From Allium sativum (lineage: Eukaryota > Streptophyta > Magnoliopsida > Asparagales > Amaryllidaceae): a stretch of DNA of 64,000 bases. Shown one piece after another: positions 38,501 to 50,103 of this stretch. The stretch lies in the NCBI GenBank assembly GCA_030737875.1, contig CM060910.1, forward strand, positions 635,921,303-635,985,302, given 5' to 3'. The notes beneath the pieces were generated by a model. The model searched no databases, had not been told where the DNA came from, and saw only the letters and a list, made by a program, of their open reading frames with translations. Position numbers and translations under genes: made by a program. Each line of letters opens with the position of its first letter. Within the stretch, counting starts at the first letter, position 1.

Positions 38501-41500
38501 ACAAATTCAATATGACAATATATTTATCGTGGTAAAAATAAACAGTTTTAAATAATAACAGTCAACAATCAATGTATAACATCCATTTAAACACTCAAGT
38601 ATTTATTTAATACGTTTGTATAATTATAAATGTAACCAACAAGGTAAGTTACCTTGTTTGGAATGTAATCGTTAATATAACAAGTTAATCCAATTAAATT
38701 AAACAAACGTTTAATTTAATCAATGAATATTAAAATATTCATTATATATGCAAATAGTCATTCATTCATCAACCAGTAGCAAACATTACATACAAAATAA
38801 AACCCAGTTTATAAAATATAAACGGGATAAACTGAGTGAGTTGAACTCACCTTGATTTCATTCTTCGCCAGAACGGTTCGTTTCAGTTAAATTAAATCAG
38901 TGTTTAATTTAATCGAAAATCTTGGTTGCTCTCAACTCCATCCAATCTAGTTCCATGATGGTATGTTCGTTGATATGTTTCCAATGTCATTCGGTTTGCT
39001 CCATTCTGTTAACACGAAAATGTTATACGAATTATACGTATCGGTTTAAATTTAAACTAAGTTGACCTTAACTAAATCTATTTAAATTAATCAACTAATT
39101 ATACGGTTTAAATTTAATTTAATTAACACCTAATCAAATCTCACTTTAGACATTAATTACGTTATATGAAAATGGGGTCATGCTACCTAAATGATTTGGC
39201 ATGTTAATAGGTTTCCGGCAAACTCTAAACCTTAATTTACTTTAGAAATAGGTCATGTTAACTTAATATGTTTGTTCCTAATAAGGCACGCTAGTCATTG
39301 AATGGGCATGTTATATACACACATGTAAATATAGATTTGGTAGACAACTATCATTTATTTTAGCCACATAAAACCTATTAAGCAATGTTCAAAACTGGAC
39401 CAAGGCATAAATATAAAGATTAGGAGCTGTCTAAAACTGATAAGATATTCCCATAAATTACCGTTCATCATTCTCTTGCCTGCTACCCTTTGAAACCGCA
39501 ACCCCACTTCATGAACTTCCACCCTGTTCTCCAATCTTCACCGCGTCTCGATACCATAACCGCCCACGCTGTTGCATGTTCAAGTTCACGATACGTGAAT
39601 ATTTTTGTAGAAATATGTGAACTCTTTCCTTCTTTAAAAACTGAAGCATCCTTCCTTGTATAAGTGTCCTCTGCTTCATCCAAAAGAACAGCTAAATCTC
39701 CTCTCTTTTTTGAAACCTCCACTTCCTGTTGTTTCACCTCCACATCTCAATAGCTCAACCGCGAGCATCAAGTTCCAACCCCAGATCTCCACCAACTGTT
39801 CTCTTTTTCTTGTGACCCCTCTTCTCCTTTACAGCCGTCCACGCCGCACTTCATTGTTGTGCCAATTTCCTCCAACCAATTTATCCCGTAAGCCCCTCCT
39901 CCTCTATACCGTTAATACTATTTTATCACCCCATGTTTGGACATTCCAACCCAACTTCATCACCCCTCATCTCAGAAAACCTCAAATCCCACACACTGTT
40001 TCCATCCCCTTTATCTACGTTTGAAAATATGCCTGGCAGTATTTAACTTCCTCCCCACTTCCTATAATGCATGCAACATATTTCTTCCCAATTTTTGAAT
40101 AGCTCCCCCATGCATTGAAACTTCCACGCTACTCTCTCCTGTTATTTTTTTCCCCAAAAGTCTCCTCCAAACCGCCTTGCATAGTACCGACGTCTCTCCC
40201 AAACAGTTCTTCCTCCCTTCTCCTTCATGCAACTCCAACTTCAAACTCACAAACTAGTGCCACTTCACTTTGCTACTTCCTTCACACTGTGTGCATCTCC
40301 CTCCTTCAGTCACCATCGAAGGCCAGAACGTCGGTAACCACCCACACCTGACAAAGCTCACTCCTTTCTTCCTTACTGGCTTGCACGTTCAAACTAGCCA
40401 AGGTCCACGTCAACACTGCACATGCCATCTCCATCTCCAGACTCGCACACACTCCTTACCAAACCAACCCACACGTGCAATAGCCTCTTCACATTTGAAC
40501 GGACCACCGTCCAGGCATGTTGTGTGAAGAAAATAATAGTCCTTGATTTTTGGTAAATGGGGTATGCGGTTCTTTGTTTGGTTTTGTTTTGCCATAGGAA
40601 GCTACGGTCCCTGTTTTGCAGCTGCTAATTATAGCAACACGAAATGAGGATAAGCACAACGTTGATCACGTGGAAAGGAGACAACGTAGGGTGGCGTAGC
40701 TGTGCAGAAACGAGGTATGCATATTAACAAGGGAGGAGTTGTACTATTTTGTCACTTCAAGTTTATTGGCTGAAATGAAATGATGCAGCGAGCAACACTT
40801 GGGGGAGGAAACAACGTAGGCTTTAACTAGAATGTGCAATTAAATACTTAGCTGCTCGTTTGCATGTTCATTGATTGGTTCGCTCGGGAAAATATGCAAG
40901 TAACATGAGCATGTGGAACGTACATATGTGAAGCAACCAGATGGGATATATGTCATTGACGGTACAAGTAGGTACACTGTCATAAGGTATAAGGTTTCTA
41001 GCACATAAGCTTAGATGAGAAGAAATGTAAATAGCTAGGATAGGCTTTTGATGAGAAATCGTGGTAGGCAAAGTAGGATGGCTGAAATGAAATGGATGGT
41101 ACAAGTTTCCAGATGCCAGACAAAAGTTGAAAAGAAGGGTCATGTGCATATGTAAGTAAGGTGAAGTGAAAATGTGACAGTGGTGATATTTGGGGTAGGC
41201 ACAAATTTGTTAGGTTTATTTTATACGGTTATCGATATTCAACGCCGACAGTTAAATTCGAACCGATATACACAAACTCCAAAAATAAGGAAAATGGACG
41301 CCATGGTATAATTTGATGTTAGGGTCCCAATGAAAGTAGCTTCATTGAAAATGGACTCCGTTTTCACAAATGGCGTGTTTTAATTTACATTATAATCATC
41401 GGTTCATCCTGAAATTTTGTCGATCGATAAAACAGCTCCGTTAGGCTCCAAATTGGAAATGTTGCAATAATTAGCTGTACGCATTCCAATAAAACTTGTT

Positions 41501-41661
41501 CCGTTGGAAACAGTGATCGTTTTAATTATATTATAAATTTTATATATTCGAACTCGATTTTAATAAATAGAATTCAATATAAAATCCATTATATTCACCA
41601 AATCAATATTTAAAATGTTTTGAATATTCCAAATAATTGTCCGAAAATTTGGGTCGTTATA
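35571..41661 (-). mobile_element. Right (5') LTR of element Y, 6091 bp
   Basis: Bounded by the primer-binding site on the left and by GGGTCGTTATA at 41661 on the right, where the expected TG start has become TA. It is homologous to X's LTRs on the opposite strand (for example 36300-36420 with 25640-25740) but clearly more diverged. Donor-like palindrome GGTGAGTTCAACTCAC at 38836-38851 (minus). A shortened CACCAGACTGACTC version of the 3' block lies at 35994-36008. Open frames at 39656-40595 fall in a C-rich LTR segment and show no domain. Confidence 0.8.
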
Positions 41662-43669
41662 GGGGACGTGCAAAATATTTTGCAGATGGGTCAACGAATA
41701 CATAAAAAGGAAGAGGAGGAAGATAGACTGACGTGGAAGGCACATGAGAAAGTGAAAGCTGCTTGCAATGCTCAGGCATAGGAGGTGCCCATACTAGAGT
41801 AAAGGCAAGAGCTTCCAGAGCAAGTCATGCAAAAATCCAAGAAGGACGAATGAAGGGATACTAGGTAAATTTTTATTCTCTATATTTACTTATTTCTGAC
41901 CTTTATTAGCTCGATTTATGCAAGCACAGCCCTAACTTTTGGATAGTTAAACACAAAACTTGTACGTATTTTCTAGGTTTTAGTTTTGAATAAAAGTTTA
42001 GTTTTCTTTTATTCTATGTTGGATTGTTTAAATGTTCGATCTTCTATGTTTTCCATTCAATATACGTTTATTACTCGCATTTTATTGCTCATCGTTACAC
42101 TTACATACTAGTTGGTCGCTTTTAAGTTCAAGCTTCATTCAAATCGACCTCTACTAAAGTCTCCTTTCGATCATGGCTTTAAGTTGTATGGTATATTATC
42201 GGAAGTTCCACTATCTAGGCTTCCTTTCGCTTGTGGCTTTAAGTCATGAAGACTTAGAGCTTAGGCAGTGTGATAAACCCTATAAGTGTTTGTACTTAGC
42301 CCCCGTCACATGTAGTGGAGTTAGTGTGATGGTCGGATTTTGCCTTTAGATTTTTAATCAACCGACATCAATTAGGCTTAGTTTAGTTCTCCCAAGTCCT
42401 AAAATAAGGGTTGGTGGTCGGACAATCGAGTTATAAGCATTTAGATTGGATGTGTAAATTGATCGTACCACAACTATCGTATACTACAGATAAGAAAATA
42501 GCCAAGAATATGAGAAACCAAGAGACTTTATTGAAACTAAAGGAAATCGGGCAGTGTCGGCCTTTTTATATAGCTTGAAAACAAATTGTTAACAGAATTA
42601 AATTGAATGAAGTAAATGCTAAGTGAAATAATGTCATAGTTTCAAAGCGACACGATATGCACACACGAACACAAAGCCACGATAACTATGTCGAGTCAGT
42701 TCAGTGTTTATTTTGTGAGGGTTTGGTATGAGGGTTTGATTGGTGTGAGTTCATCATTTCGACATAAGGGCTTCATGTAGTATTGTGTGAATGTGCTTGT
42801 TTGAAATTCGTGCACTTATTCACTTGTCTTTGCTTTCATTGTCATGTTGCTGTGCCATGTCTTTACTGGCCATGTTTTGCTGCTAATTCATGTTATATAT
42901 ACATGGAATTGTTTCGTATTGTCTCCATTACTATCCTGATTTGTCGCCATTACCGTTTTGTACTTGAATTTGTGTAATGAGTGGTATGGTATTTTCATGA
43001 ATATGCACAAACTGTGCATATGATTCATGCACACATAAAAAATTGGCTTAATTATGCTCATCACTGCTTTGAAACATATTATTTCTGTATATTCTGTATA
43101 TCAGCATCTAGATTACTCATCACTGCTTTGATTTACAACAACGTATGTTTCATCAGCAGCATGATCAGCACGCTCAATCTTCCCGGCCTCCTGCAGTTTT
43201 ATCAGGCTGGTCTGTTTTTTCTTTAAGTTTGTTACTTTGTTATTTAAGGGAAAATCTTTGACGTGTAGTTTCCTTTTATTGTATATGCTTTGTATAAATT
43301 GTGTTACTGTTATGAAAAATCTTGTTATATATGCTTTGAGTATAAATTATGTTATCCTTTGTATGAGTTTGTTATATTTTGTGTTATGAAAAATATGTGA
43401 TATAGTTTCTGTTTATATATATACACAGACATATATATATATATACATATAATTAGACGTTAATATCCGTATATAGTAATTATTTAGATAAGGCTAAAAG
43501 CCATATTTTATTACTAATGAGATACCATTTACAGCCATATCTAATAATTTAACACGCCATTTTTTGATATGGCTTCTAACTGTGCCTAATTGTATTAGAA
43601 ATGACTAAGAACACAGTCTAATTAGCATATATGGTGTAGTGTTGTATCGAAATCGGCAGAGTATAAGTG
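41662..43669. other. Unassigned sequence right of element Y
   Basis: The frame from 41662 (GDVQNILQMGQRI...) is open for about 39 codons, then stops; I do not recognise it. Beyond are T-rich stretches, two short related phrases containing GGCTTTAAGT (about 42174 and 42233), and an AT microsatellite at 43430-43450. I see no LTR boundaries or coding domains. Confidence 0.4.
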
Positions 43670-45953
43670 TAGAATTTTAGAAAATTAGGAAGAATAATGG
43701 TGGTATGTAAAGTAGGAAAGAAGGAGATGATAAGTTATGAAAAAATTCGAAAATGAGGCCTTTATACAGTGTTCCAAGGGACATAACCGTTTCTGAAACG
43801 TTTTAAAATGAAAACACACAATTTTTAAATTCAAATAAAATGTGATGGTTATTTGTCGACATGTCAAAACATGTATGTCGACATACATATATAAATTTGA
43901 AGTTTAAATCATTTATTCATGCATTTAAACCAATATATATATATATATATGTATTGAAAATTCCTGAAATAAAACTAGCTATTTAAAATATAATTTCTTA
44001 AGTTTAAAACCATATTAAAATATTATTTAGACATATGACTCAAAAATTATATATATGATATAAAACTTTATGATATAATTGTAAAACTATATAATATATA
44101 TAAACATAAGAAACTTAGGAAATATATTTGAAATCATAAGTTTAAAATCAAGTTTGAAATCAATTTGAAAATAGTTTTAAAATCAATTTGAAAAGAAATA
44201 ATTTTGAAATAGAATTTGAGTGCTATTCAGAGTTTTACATACTAACTAAACTCTATTACTCCAATAATCTTGAACTCTTGATACGTTTATACTATTGAGT
44301 CTTGATTCCCCTTTGAAATCGTTGAATCTCTTAAACTATACAATCTTCAATATCTATTTCCAGCGTATAAATCATGTATGTATATATATATATTCTGGAT
44401 AAAAGTTTTAGTATATGTGTATTATAATTAGTAATGTTAATGATTGAAACAAGGTAGTTGTCATCAAAACATCATCCACATTCTATTCTCCAACAATGTT
44501 TTGGATTATGCTTATAAATATATACTTAATCACAAAATCAAATAGAAAGTAAAGTAAATGCACCAAAGCAAAAGCAAAGAACACACTGGATGTCATACTA
44601 GCTCAGATTTACCCTATATCTAGTCCCGCACAAATTCCATATGACCATTATCTCCATCACTTTAATTACCGTTTTGCTTTCGAGGCTACAAGAAAGCACC
44701 TTCCAGAATCTTAGACCTCTGGGCATAGCCAACTTGATTTCTGGGTAAACAAATTGCTTTTAATTGATTTTAGGTCTAACATGTCACACCCTTATAAGTA
44801 GTTTGATATTGGTTTTACAAAATATGAAGATGTGGATCTTTCAGTCTTCATTACGTTGCATCTATAACTCAAAATTACACTATTATCTTGGGAGAATGAT
44901 AGGAGATTGATATATACTTAAATCTTAATTTAGTTGACTTGAATTGATTTGAAATTCAATGGAGTTTTGTTATGAATTTCTTAGAAAATGAGAGAGTGGA
45001 GAGAGAAGTGAAGAAAGAGTAAAATTGCTGTTAAATTTAGTTTCTGGAGGAAGAGTATTTATGGATGTGAAGAAAAATGATTATTCATGAAAGGTTTGAA
45101 CGAAAGAGATACTTCGTTTCGAATTTGAATTTTGGATAAATTGGCTAATGTATCGATGTATCCTCTATACCTATGTCGACATATGTAGTGTGTTACTGAA
45201 AACTAATTTTAATTAAAATGTTTAAAAATATAAAACTACATTTAATGATTTAAAACTTTGTAAACTATTTAAACATAATAAATCTTAGGATATTTTTTAA
45301 GAATTTAAAATAAAGTATAATATATATACTAAAAATAATATATATTTAATATATTAACTCAGAATATAAATAACATAACTAGTATAAAACTATAAGAACA
45401 AATTTATAATTACTAAGACTAAATTATAATATAAAACCAAAGTTTAAAGTATAATTTAAAATAAAAATATAAGTATAAAAACCAAAGTATGCATAGTGAA
45501 ACATAAAAAACAAGTATAATATTTTAATCAAAATCTAAATTATATAAGTGTTTCAAAGTAAAATATTAAAACTTAAAATTACTTTTTGAAAATACTTTGA
45601 AAAATCATTTTGAAAATATTTAGAACTATAAATATTTTGAAAACATTTTGTAAAAGAGATAGAGTGATATCAAATAAGCACAACCATAGTTTTAACATTT
45701 AATCTAAGACTAAATAACCTATCTTTATCATCTTAGATTCTTGAACTCTTCAATACTCATGAGTCTTCATTCTCTTACTCTTGAATCTTCATAGTATCAT
45801 CAATTTGAACCTTTTATCTTGATACTGACACTTGTCTAATAACTTGTACTATATATGATATATATTAGATAACCATTAATACATGATTAAATATGTTTTA
45901 TATCAATACTTGAGGTTTGTTGCCATCAGAACAACTACATGGTACTAACAACC
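43670..45953 (-). mobile_element. Decayed copia-like LTR pair
   Basis: Two similar blocks, about 43670-44509 and 44930-45953. Each runs from an AGAAAGAG-rich segment through TATGTCGACATA and CTTGAACTCTTGA to TTG(T/C)CATCA...AACA. After the second comes ACCCCCTTTTCTAATGATGAT, the minus-strand form of a copia-type polypurine tract context. Interior and LTRs are heavily diverged, with no domains. Boundaries are approximate. Confidence 0.35.
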
Positions 45954-46234
45954 CCCTTTTCTAATGATGATAACTTTTTTTATAAAATAACTCCCCGTGT
46001 ATTCTAGAAATCCCCATTAATTTGTGCATATTATTTGTCATCAACGAAAACAACTGTTCTACAAAACTTCCATCTAACTCAAATATTAACTATCCTAAAT
46101 GGTGACTTCATTTATGATTCAGTTGTAAGGAATGCAGATTACGGATCTTAATGTTGGATTAACACTAAAGGGCGATGAATAGAACTTAATGAATTATATG
46201 AATCTTCTTGAAACCTTTTGAAATTAAACTTTAA

Positions 46235-47316
46235 TGTCCCGCCTTCTCGACCCTCGAGTATCAATACTTAATACATTATGGTATTCAAGTGTTGAAACAC
46301 AAGTGTCGAAAAGGTGGATTGTTTAGGGTAATAAAACATTGAAATAGAAACAAAATGATAATTTCATTACTACATCAATAATATACATCATATATACATG
46401 AGATACATCAGGTACATCAGTGTAATACAAGACACATTAGAAATTAAATGAGATAGAGAGCGAATCCAAAAATTTCCTTCTTCAACTCCCAGCTCCTTTA
46501 GCAAAAGGTTCTCCAAAACAGCTCCAAGCATTAATATTACCTGACTACAACTAGGTACCCATGTGGAAAAATAAGGGCACCCAAAGTTTAAAAGGAAAAC
46601 AATAAACTCCAAACCAGTGAGAGTGGTGTGAGAAACATAAAACAATTGTTTTGAAAACTAAAGAAATGTATCTCATAAGACCATGCCGCAAGTGCAAAAC
46701 GGGTTTTTCCCTTATGATATCAAAATACTGACTTTATCAAAACAGTTGTTATTATTGTTAATGTCTGATCTTTCAAAAAAAATTCAAATAAACATAGTTG
46801 AATTTTCCAAAATTGTTATATTGATTAAATTTCGATGGCTATTGTGCTTTTACTTTTAAAATCGTAGGTTCGTATTAGAGTATTGGATGCCAACAATGAC
46901 TAAGGAAAAGGATCTTCCTTAATCAATGGGAACATCTCTAGAGGGATGCACCCATGAGAAAGCAACTCATGCTTTCTCTGTTACACAAAGCAGGGCCATC
47001 CCTATAAGCTAACCCGCTAGATAGCAACATGAATATGACCATTCCTCAGTCGTAACTGACTTCGAGAGCCCTCACATACCATCATCAACATAAATAAAGT
47101 ATCTAGGCTCCATACCATGATACAACTTTTTATCTAGAAGGGAATGTCCCACATAGTCTAGCTACAATAATCCTGTTTTAGGCCATTACCGGGTTATGAG
47201 GCTTTAGATCTCACTAAATAGAAAGCCAAGCTTAAAGCAAGCCATGCTTAGATGTAGCTCTTAACACTTCGCATGCTACATTGTCATTTCATAACATATA
47301 ATTGATAATTAGTAAC
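46235..47316 (-). mobile_element. LTR T (partial, boundaries incomplete)
   Basis: The left edge TGTCCCGCCTTCTCGACCCTCG has the form of an LTR terminus. The minus strand carries the conserved block (46602-46634, followed by TTTGGGTGCCC) about 0.4 kb from that edge, as in the other LTRs. The right end is not defined; R or S follows at 47317. Confidence 0.45.
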
Positions 47317-48053
47317 TGTGACAACCGCCCCGTACCTCCTGCACCAAATAGAGAAAAGGTGCGTTATATGACATGTCAGGCCGATACAAGACGATCGTTA
47401 GAGAAGAATAACAAGAAATGAAATCTACAGTATAACTCCTAGTGCATGGAAAATATATAATAATAAAATATACAATATGATATAGTAGTGAATCATAATC
47501 GAACAAAAAGTCAAATCTTCATAAAACTATAGAATCTTAAGTTCAATACACCTGAGTACATGAATCTATGAATACAATATGCCTCACTACATCCCTAAGA
47601 GTCTCAAGAAACATCAACATATAACGAAAATAGAAAAGAAATATATAAATAGTAGGTAGTAATCATACGCTAGCCTCCGGCTCGTCACCGCACAACATCA
47701 ATGGCTCCAAACCTGCTACCTACCACTCAGTCTGCTCATCAAAAACATTGATGAATAACCCAAGGTAATAAAAGGGAAACATAAAACCTTGAATCAGACA
47801 AAGGTATTAGCGTGCGATAAAAATAACTAACAACAATTACATAAGATGATATGAGTATAGATGCATCAACAAACAAATCTACCGAGCAACTAACAAGTTA
47901 ACACGTGAAATTCGTTCATCACATACCATTGCAGAATAGGAAAGGTCAAACTTCGATCCCCTTTCTCTCCAACATCCTAAGGTGATAGCTTATTCAGACA
48001 AAATAAAGAAGAAAGTACACAATCAGCCATAACATCCAATATCCTAGCTATCA
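47317..48053 (-). mobile_element. Small LTR R, 737 bp, TSD GTAAC
   Basis: TGTGACAACCGCCCC at the left and CTAGCTATCA at the right, flanked exactly by GTAAC (47312-47316 and 48054-48058). The minus strand contains the conserved block at 47781-47814, and TCCTAAGGTGATAG resembles Q at about 190-205. No coding sequence. A solo LTR is likely; a truncated LTR with a chance flank match is the alternative. Confidence 0.5.
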
Positions 48054-48408
48054 GTAACACCCCACATCCGTTAGTGTCACTCTCAAAGGGAATGCACTAA
48101 GTTCTGTGGGGCATTTTAAGGTAAAAGATGCAGATGAATTAAAAGACAGACGAAAGTTAAAACCGTGGAAAATAAAACTTTGCTTTATTGATAAAATAGT
48201 TTGTACAATGATTTCTTTACAATATCAGAGTATCATCTGTCTTACAAAATAAAGAAGCATAAAACAACATTTATATTCCCCAATGTAGCAAGAGCCAGCC
48301 ATAGCATCTAAAAAGAGAATCCAAGCAAAACTTCGACAAATCTTCAAGCTGGGAAAGAGTGATAGTCCAACTTAACCTGAGCTATACTATCCCCTCTTTT
48401 ACTACCGA

Positions 48409-48427
48409 GGGGGGGGGGGGGGGGGGG
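48409..48427 (+). repeat. 19-base G homopolymer
   Basis: Uninterrupted G run (C run on the LTR sense strand). The equivalent place in V (23396-23402) has only 7 C. It is either a real expansion or a sequencing length error. Confidence 0.9.
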
Positions 48428-49564
48428 ACGGAAGAAAGAGAAGACGAAGGAAAAACAGAGTCAGACATAAAGCCTGAGTAAGTTCAGTTACTTCTAGCAT
48501 GTGAACATGGAAAAACAAAACGACATGAATTAACTGAATACAAGATAACACCATGATGATAGGGTCAGCAAGATTAGACAAGATTAACACAAGATATGCT
48601 AAGATAAGATAAACTGGATATGCTCTAATACTTTCGCCGCTTCGCTATTTCCTTATTATACTGGTTTCTATATCTCTGCACCACCTAACTAGTGTCCCAA
48701 CTAGTAACGTGATCCCAATCCCGGCAATTTCGGTTGCCTTCAGGCATACATTTATTATCTATTACCTAGATCTAATCTAGGGTTTTCTATTGAGTGCTTC
48801 CTAGATTCAGCTAGGGTTTACGCAACTTGTCTAATGCTTTACAGATTCAGTGTTTATGCCACCTAGGTCCACTAGGGATTACGCTACCTGTCGAATGATG
48901 CCCCTAGTCTAGGACACACTACCTAGAGTGGTATATGTTCCTAGACTTTCCCCACGTATGTATCGTGAATCGTTTATCGCTGTCTAGATGCACATGTCCT
49001 GAAATGTGCGACCCGAGTCCCGTGGCAGGGCTACTCTAGAAACACGGAACTCGGTCGAGAGCTTTTCAGATATCTTCCGATGCAGATGCTAAGGTCTGTT
49101 TTTCTACCAGTGGTTATGGTCCCACGTGACCCCTCCCTCAACTAATGAAAGGCAATCCAAGAAAATCAAGCGCGAGAACTATACTTTTGCCACCCTATGC
49201 CCTACTTTCCTATTAGCCAGCCTCACCCATAACTAGATACCAAGTATATGGTCTGTTGGGAGTTCTCTGCCTTTCCGCATATGTACAAGGATTGACTAAA
49301 GATGGTAGGTAGACGACGAGTTGCTATCACAGGGCTACTGGTCTCGCCGAATCACGCTGATCCATCCTAGTCTTTAAGTTGCCTTGTATTGCAACCAAGG
49401 CATACCCTTGGTTCTTCTACCGCAGACCTTAACCTCTGTGAGCCCAGGAGGATCATCTGCCACCTCACAGAGGGATACCAAGAGTACCCTCACGTCCCCT
49501 CGATGCCTCGGGCTTCGTAACCCATTTCGTTGGAGCCTTCTTTTTAATCAGACGGACGTTCGCT

Positions 49565-49705
49565 CCTTCCCATTTTATACTAAGAATTACTACTTAGTTT
49601 TGCTAACTAAGGTTTACCACTTAGTTTCCAGAACCGTTGTTTTCTTAACTAAGGTTTACTACTTAGCTCCTTTTAACTAAGGTTTACTACTTAGTTCTCT
49701 TTCTC
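49565..49705. repeat. Short inverted-repeat array AACTAAGG...CTTAGTT
   Basis: Three to four units in which AACTAAGG and its inverse CTTAGTT bracket TTTACTA, spaced about 30-45 bp. It directly precedes the GGTTAAGT array in LTR S. Confidence 0.75.
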
Positions 49706-49718
49706 GTCAATTTGGATT

Positions 49719-50103
49719 GGTTAAGTGTCATTAGTCAATTCAAACTAACTTAACCCTCTTCATTTATCCTGTTAAACTGGTTAAGTGTTATCAGTAATTC
49801 ATGTTGACTTAACCCTACCACAAACCAAGTTATATTGGTTAAGTATTTCTTATTACTTAACCCTATTCATTCATCCTGTATTGGTTAAGTGTTCCTTTTT
49901 AACTTAACCTTGCCCATCTGTTTTAACTAACATTTTATTAATGGTTAAGTATTATCCCTTCATGTTTTAGACTTAACCCTATTCATTTATCAAAATCTGA
50001 TGGTTATGTGTTCAAGTTTGCTTAACCCTACGGTCTAGTCCAGCTAACATATCAAATTGGCTAAGTGTATTAAATTTTACTTAACCCCAACCTCTAGTCT
50101 AGT
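49719..50103. repeat. About 58-bp minisatellite of GGTTAAGT...ACTTAACC inverted repeats, left half
   Basis: Seven units. Each has GGTTAAGT (or one-base variants) and, 10-24 bp later, its exact inverse complement ACTTAACC. Left arms start at 49719, 49779, 49837, 49883, 49943, 50002 and 50059. The array continues at 62157-62430 across the Athila insertion. Confidence 0.9.

Larger units (their letters stand above)
48054..50103 (-). mobile_element. LTR S, left part
   Basis: Minus-strand end CCTTTGAGAGTGACACTAAC then GGATGTGGGGTGTTAC matches the 3' end of solo LTR V, and several blocks (TCTAGGGTTTTC, CACTAGTTGGTTAG-like, ATTACCTAGATCTAATCTAG) match V in inverse orientation. The conserved block is at 48454-48486 with a 19-base G run next to it. 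It is interrupted by the Athila element at 50103/50104 and continues from 62157. Confidence 0.7.

Noticed and set aside
39656..40527. Several proline/serine-rich plus-strand frames
   Set aside because: C-rich segment of Y's right LTR, antisense to the element. The copy in Y's left LTR is interrupted, and no known domain is present.
43625..43641. Possible CACTA transposon end (minus CACTACACCATATATGC)
   Set aside because: No matching opposite terminus, no 3-bp target duplication and no transposase sequence found.
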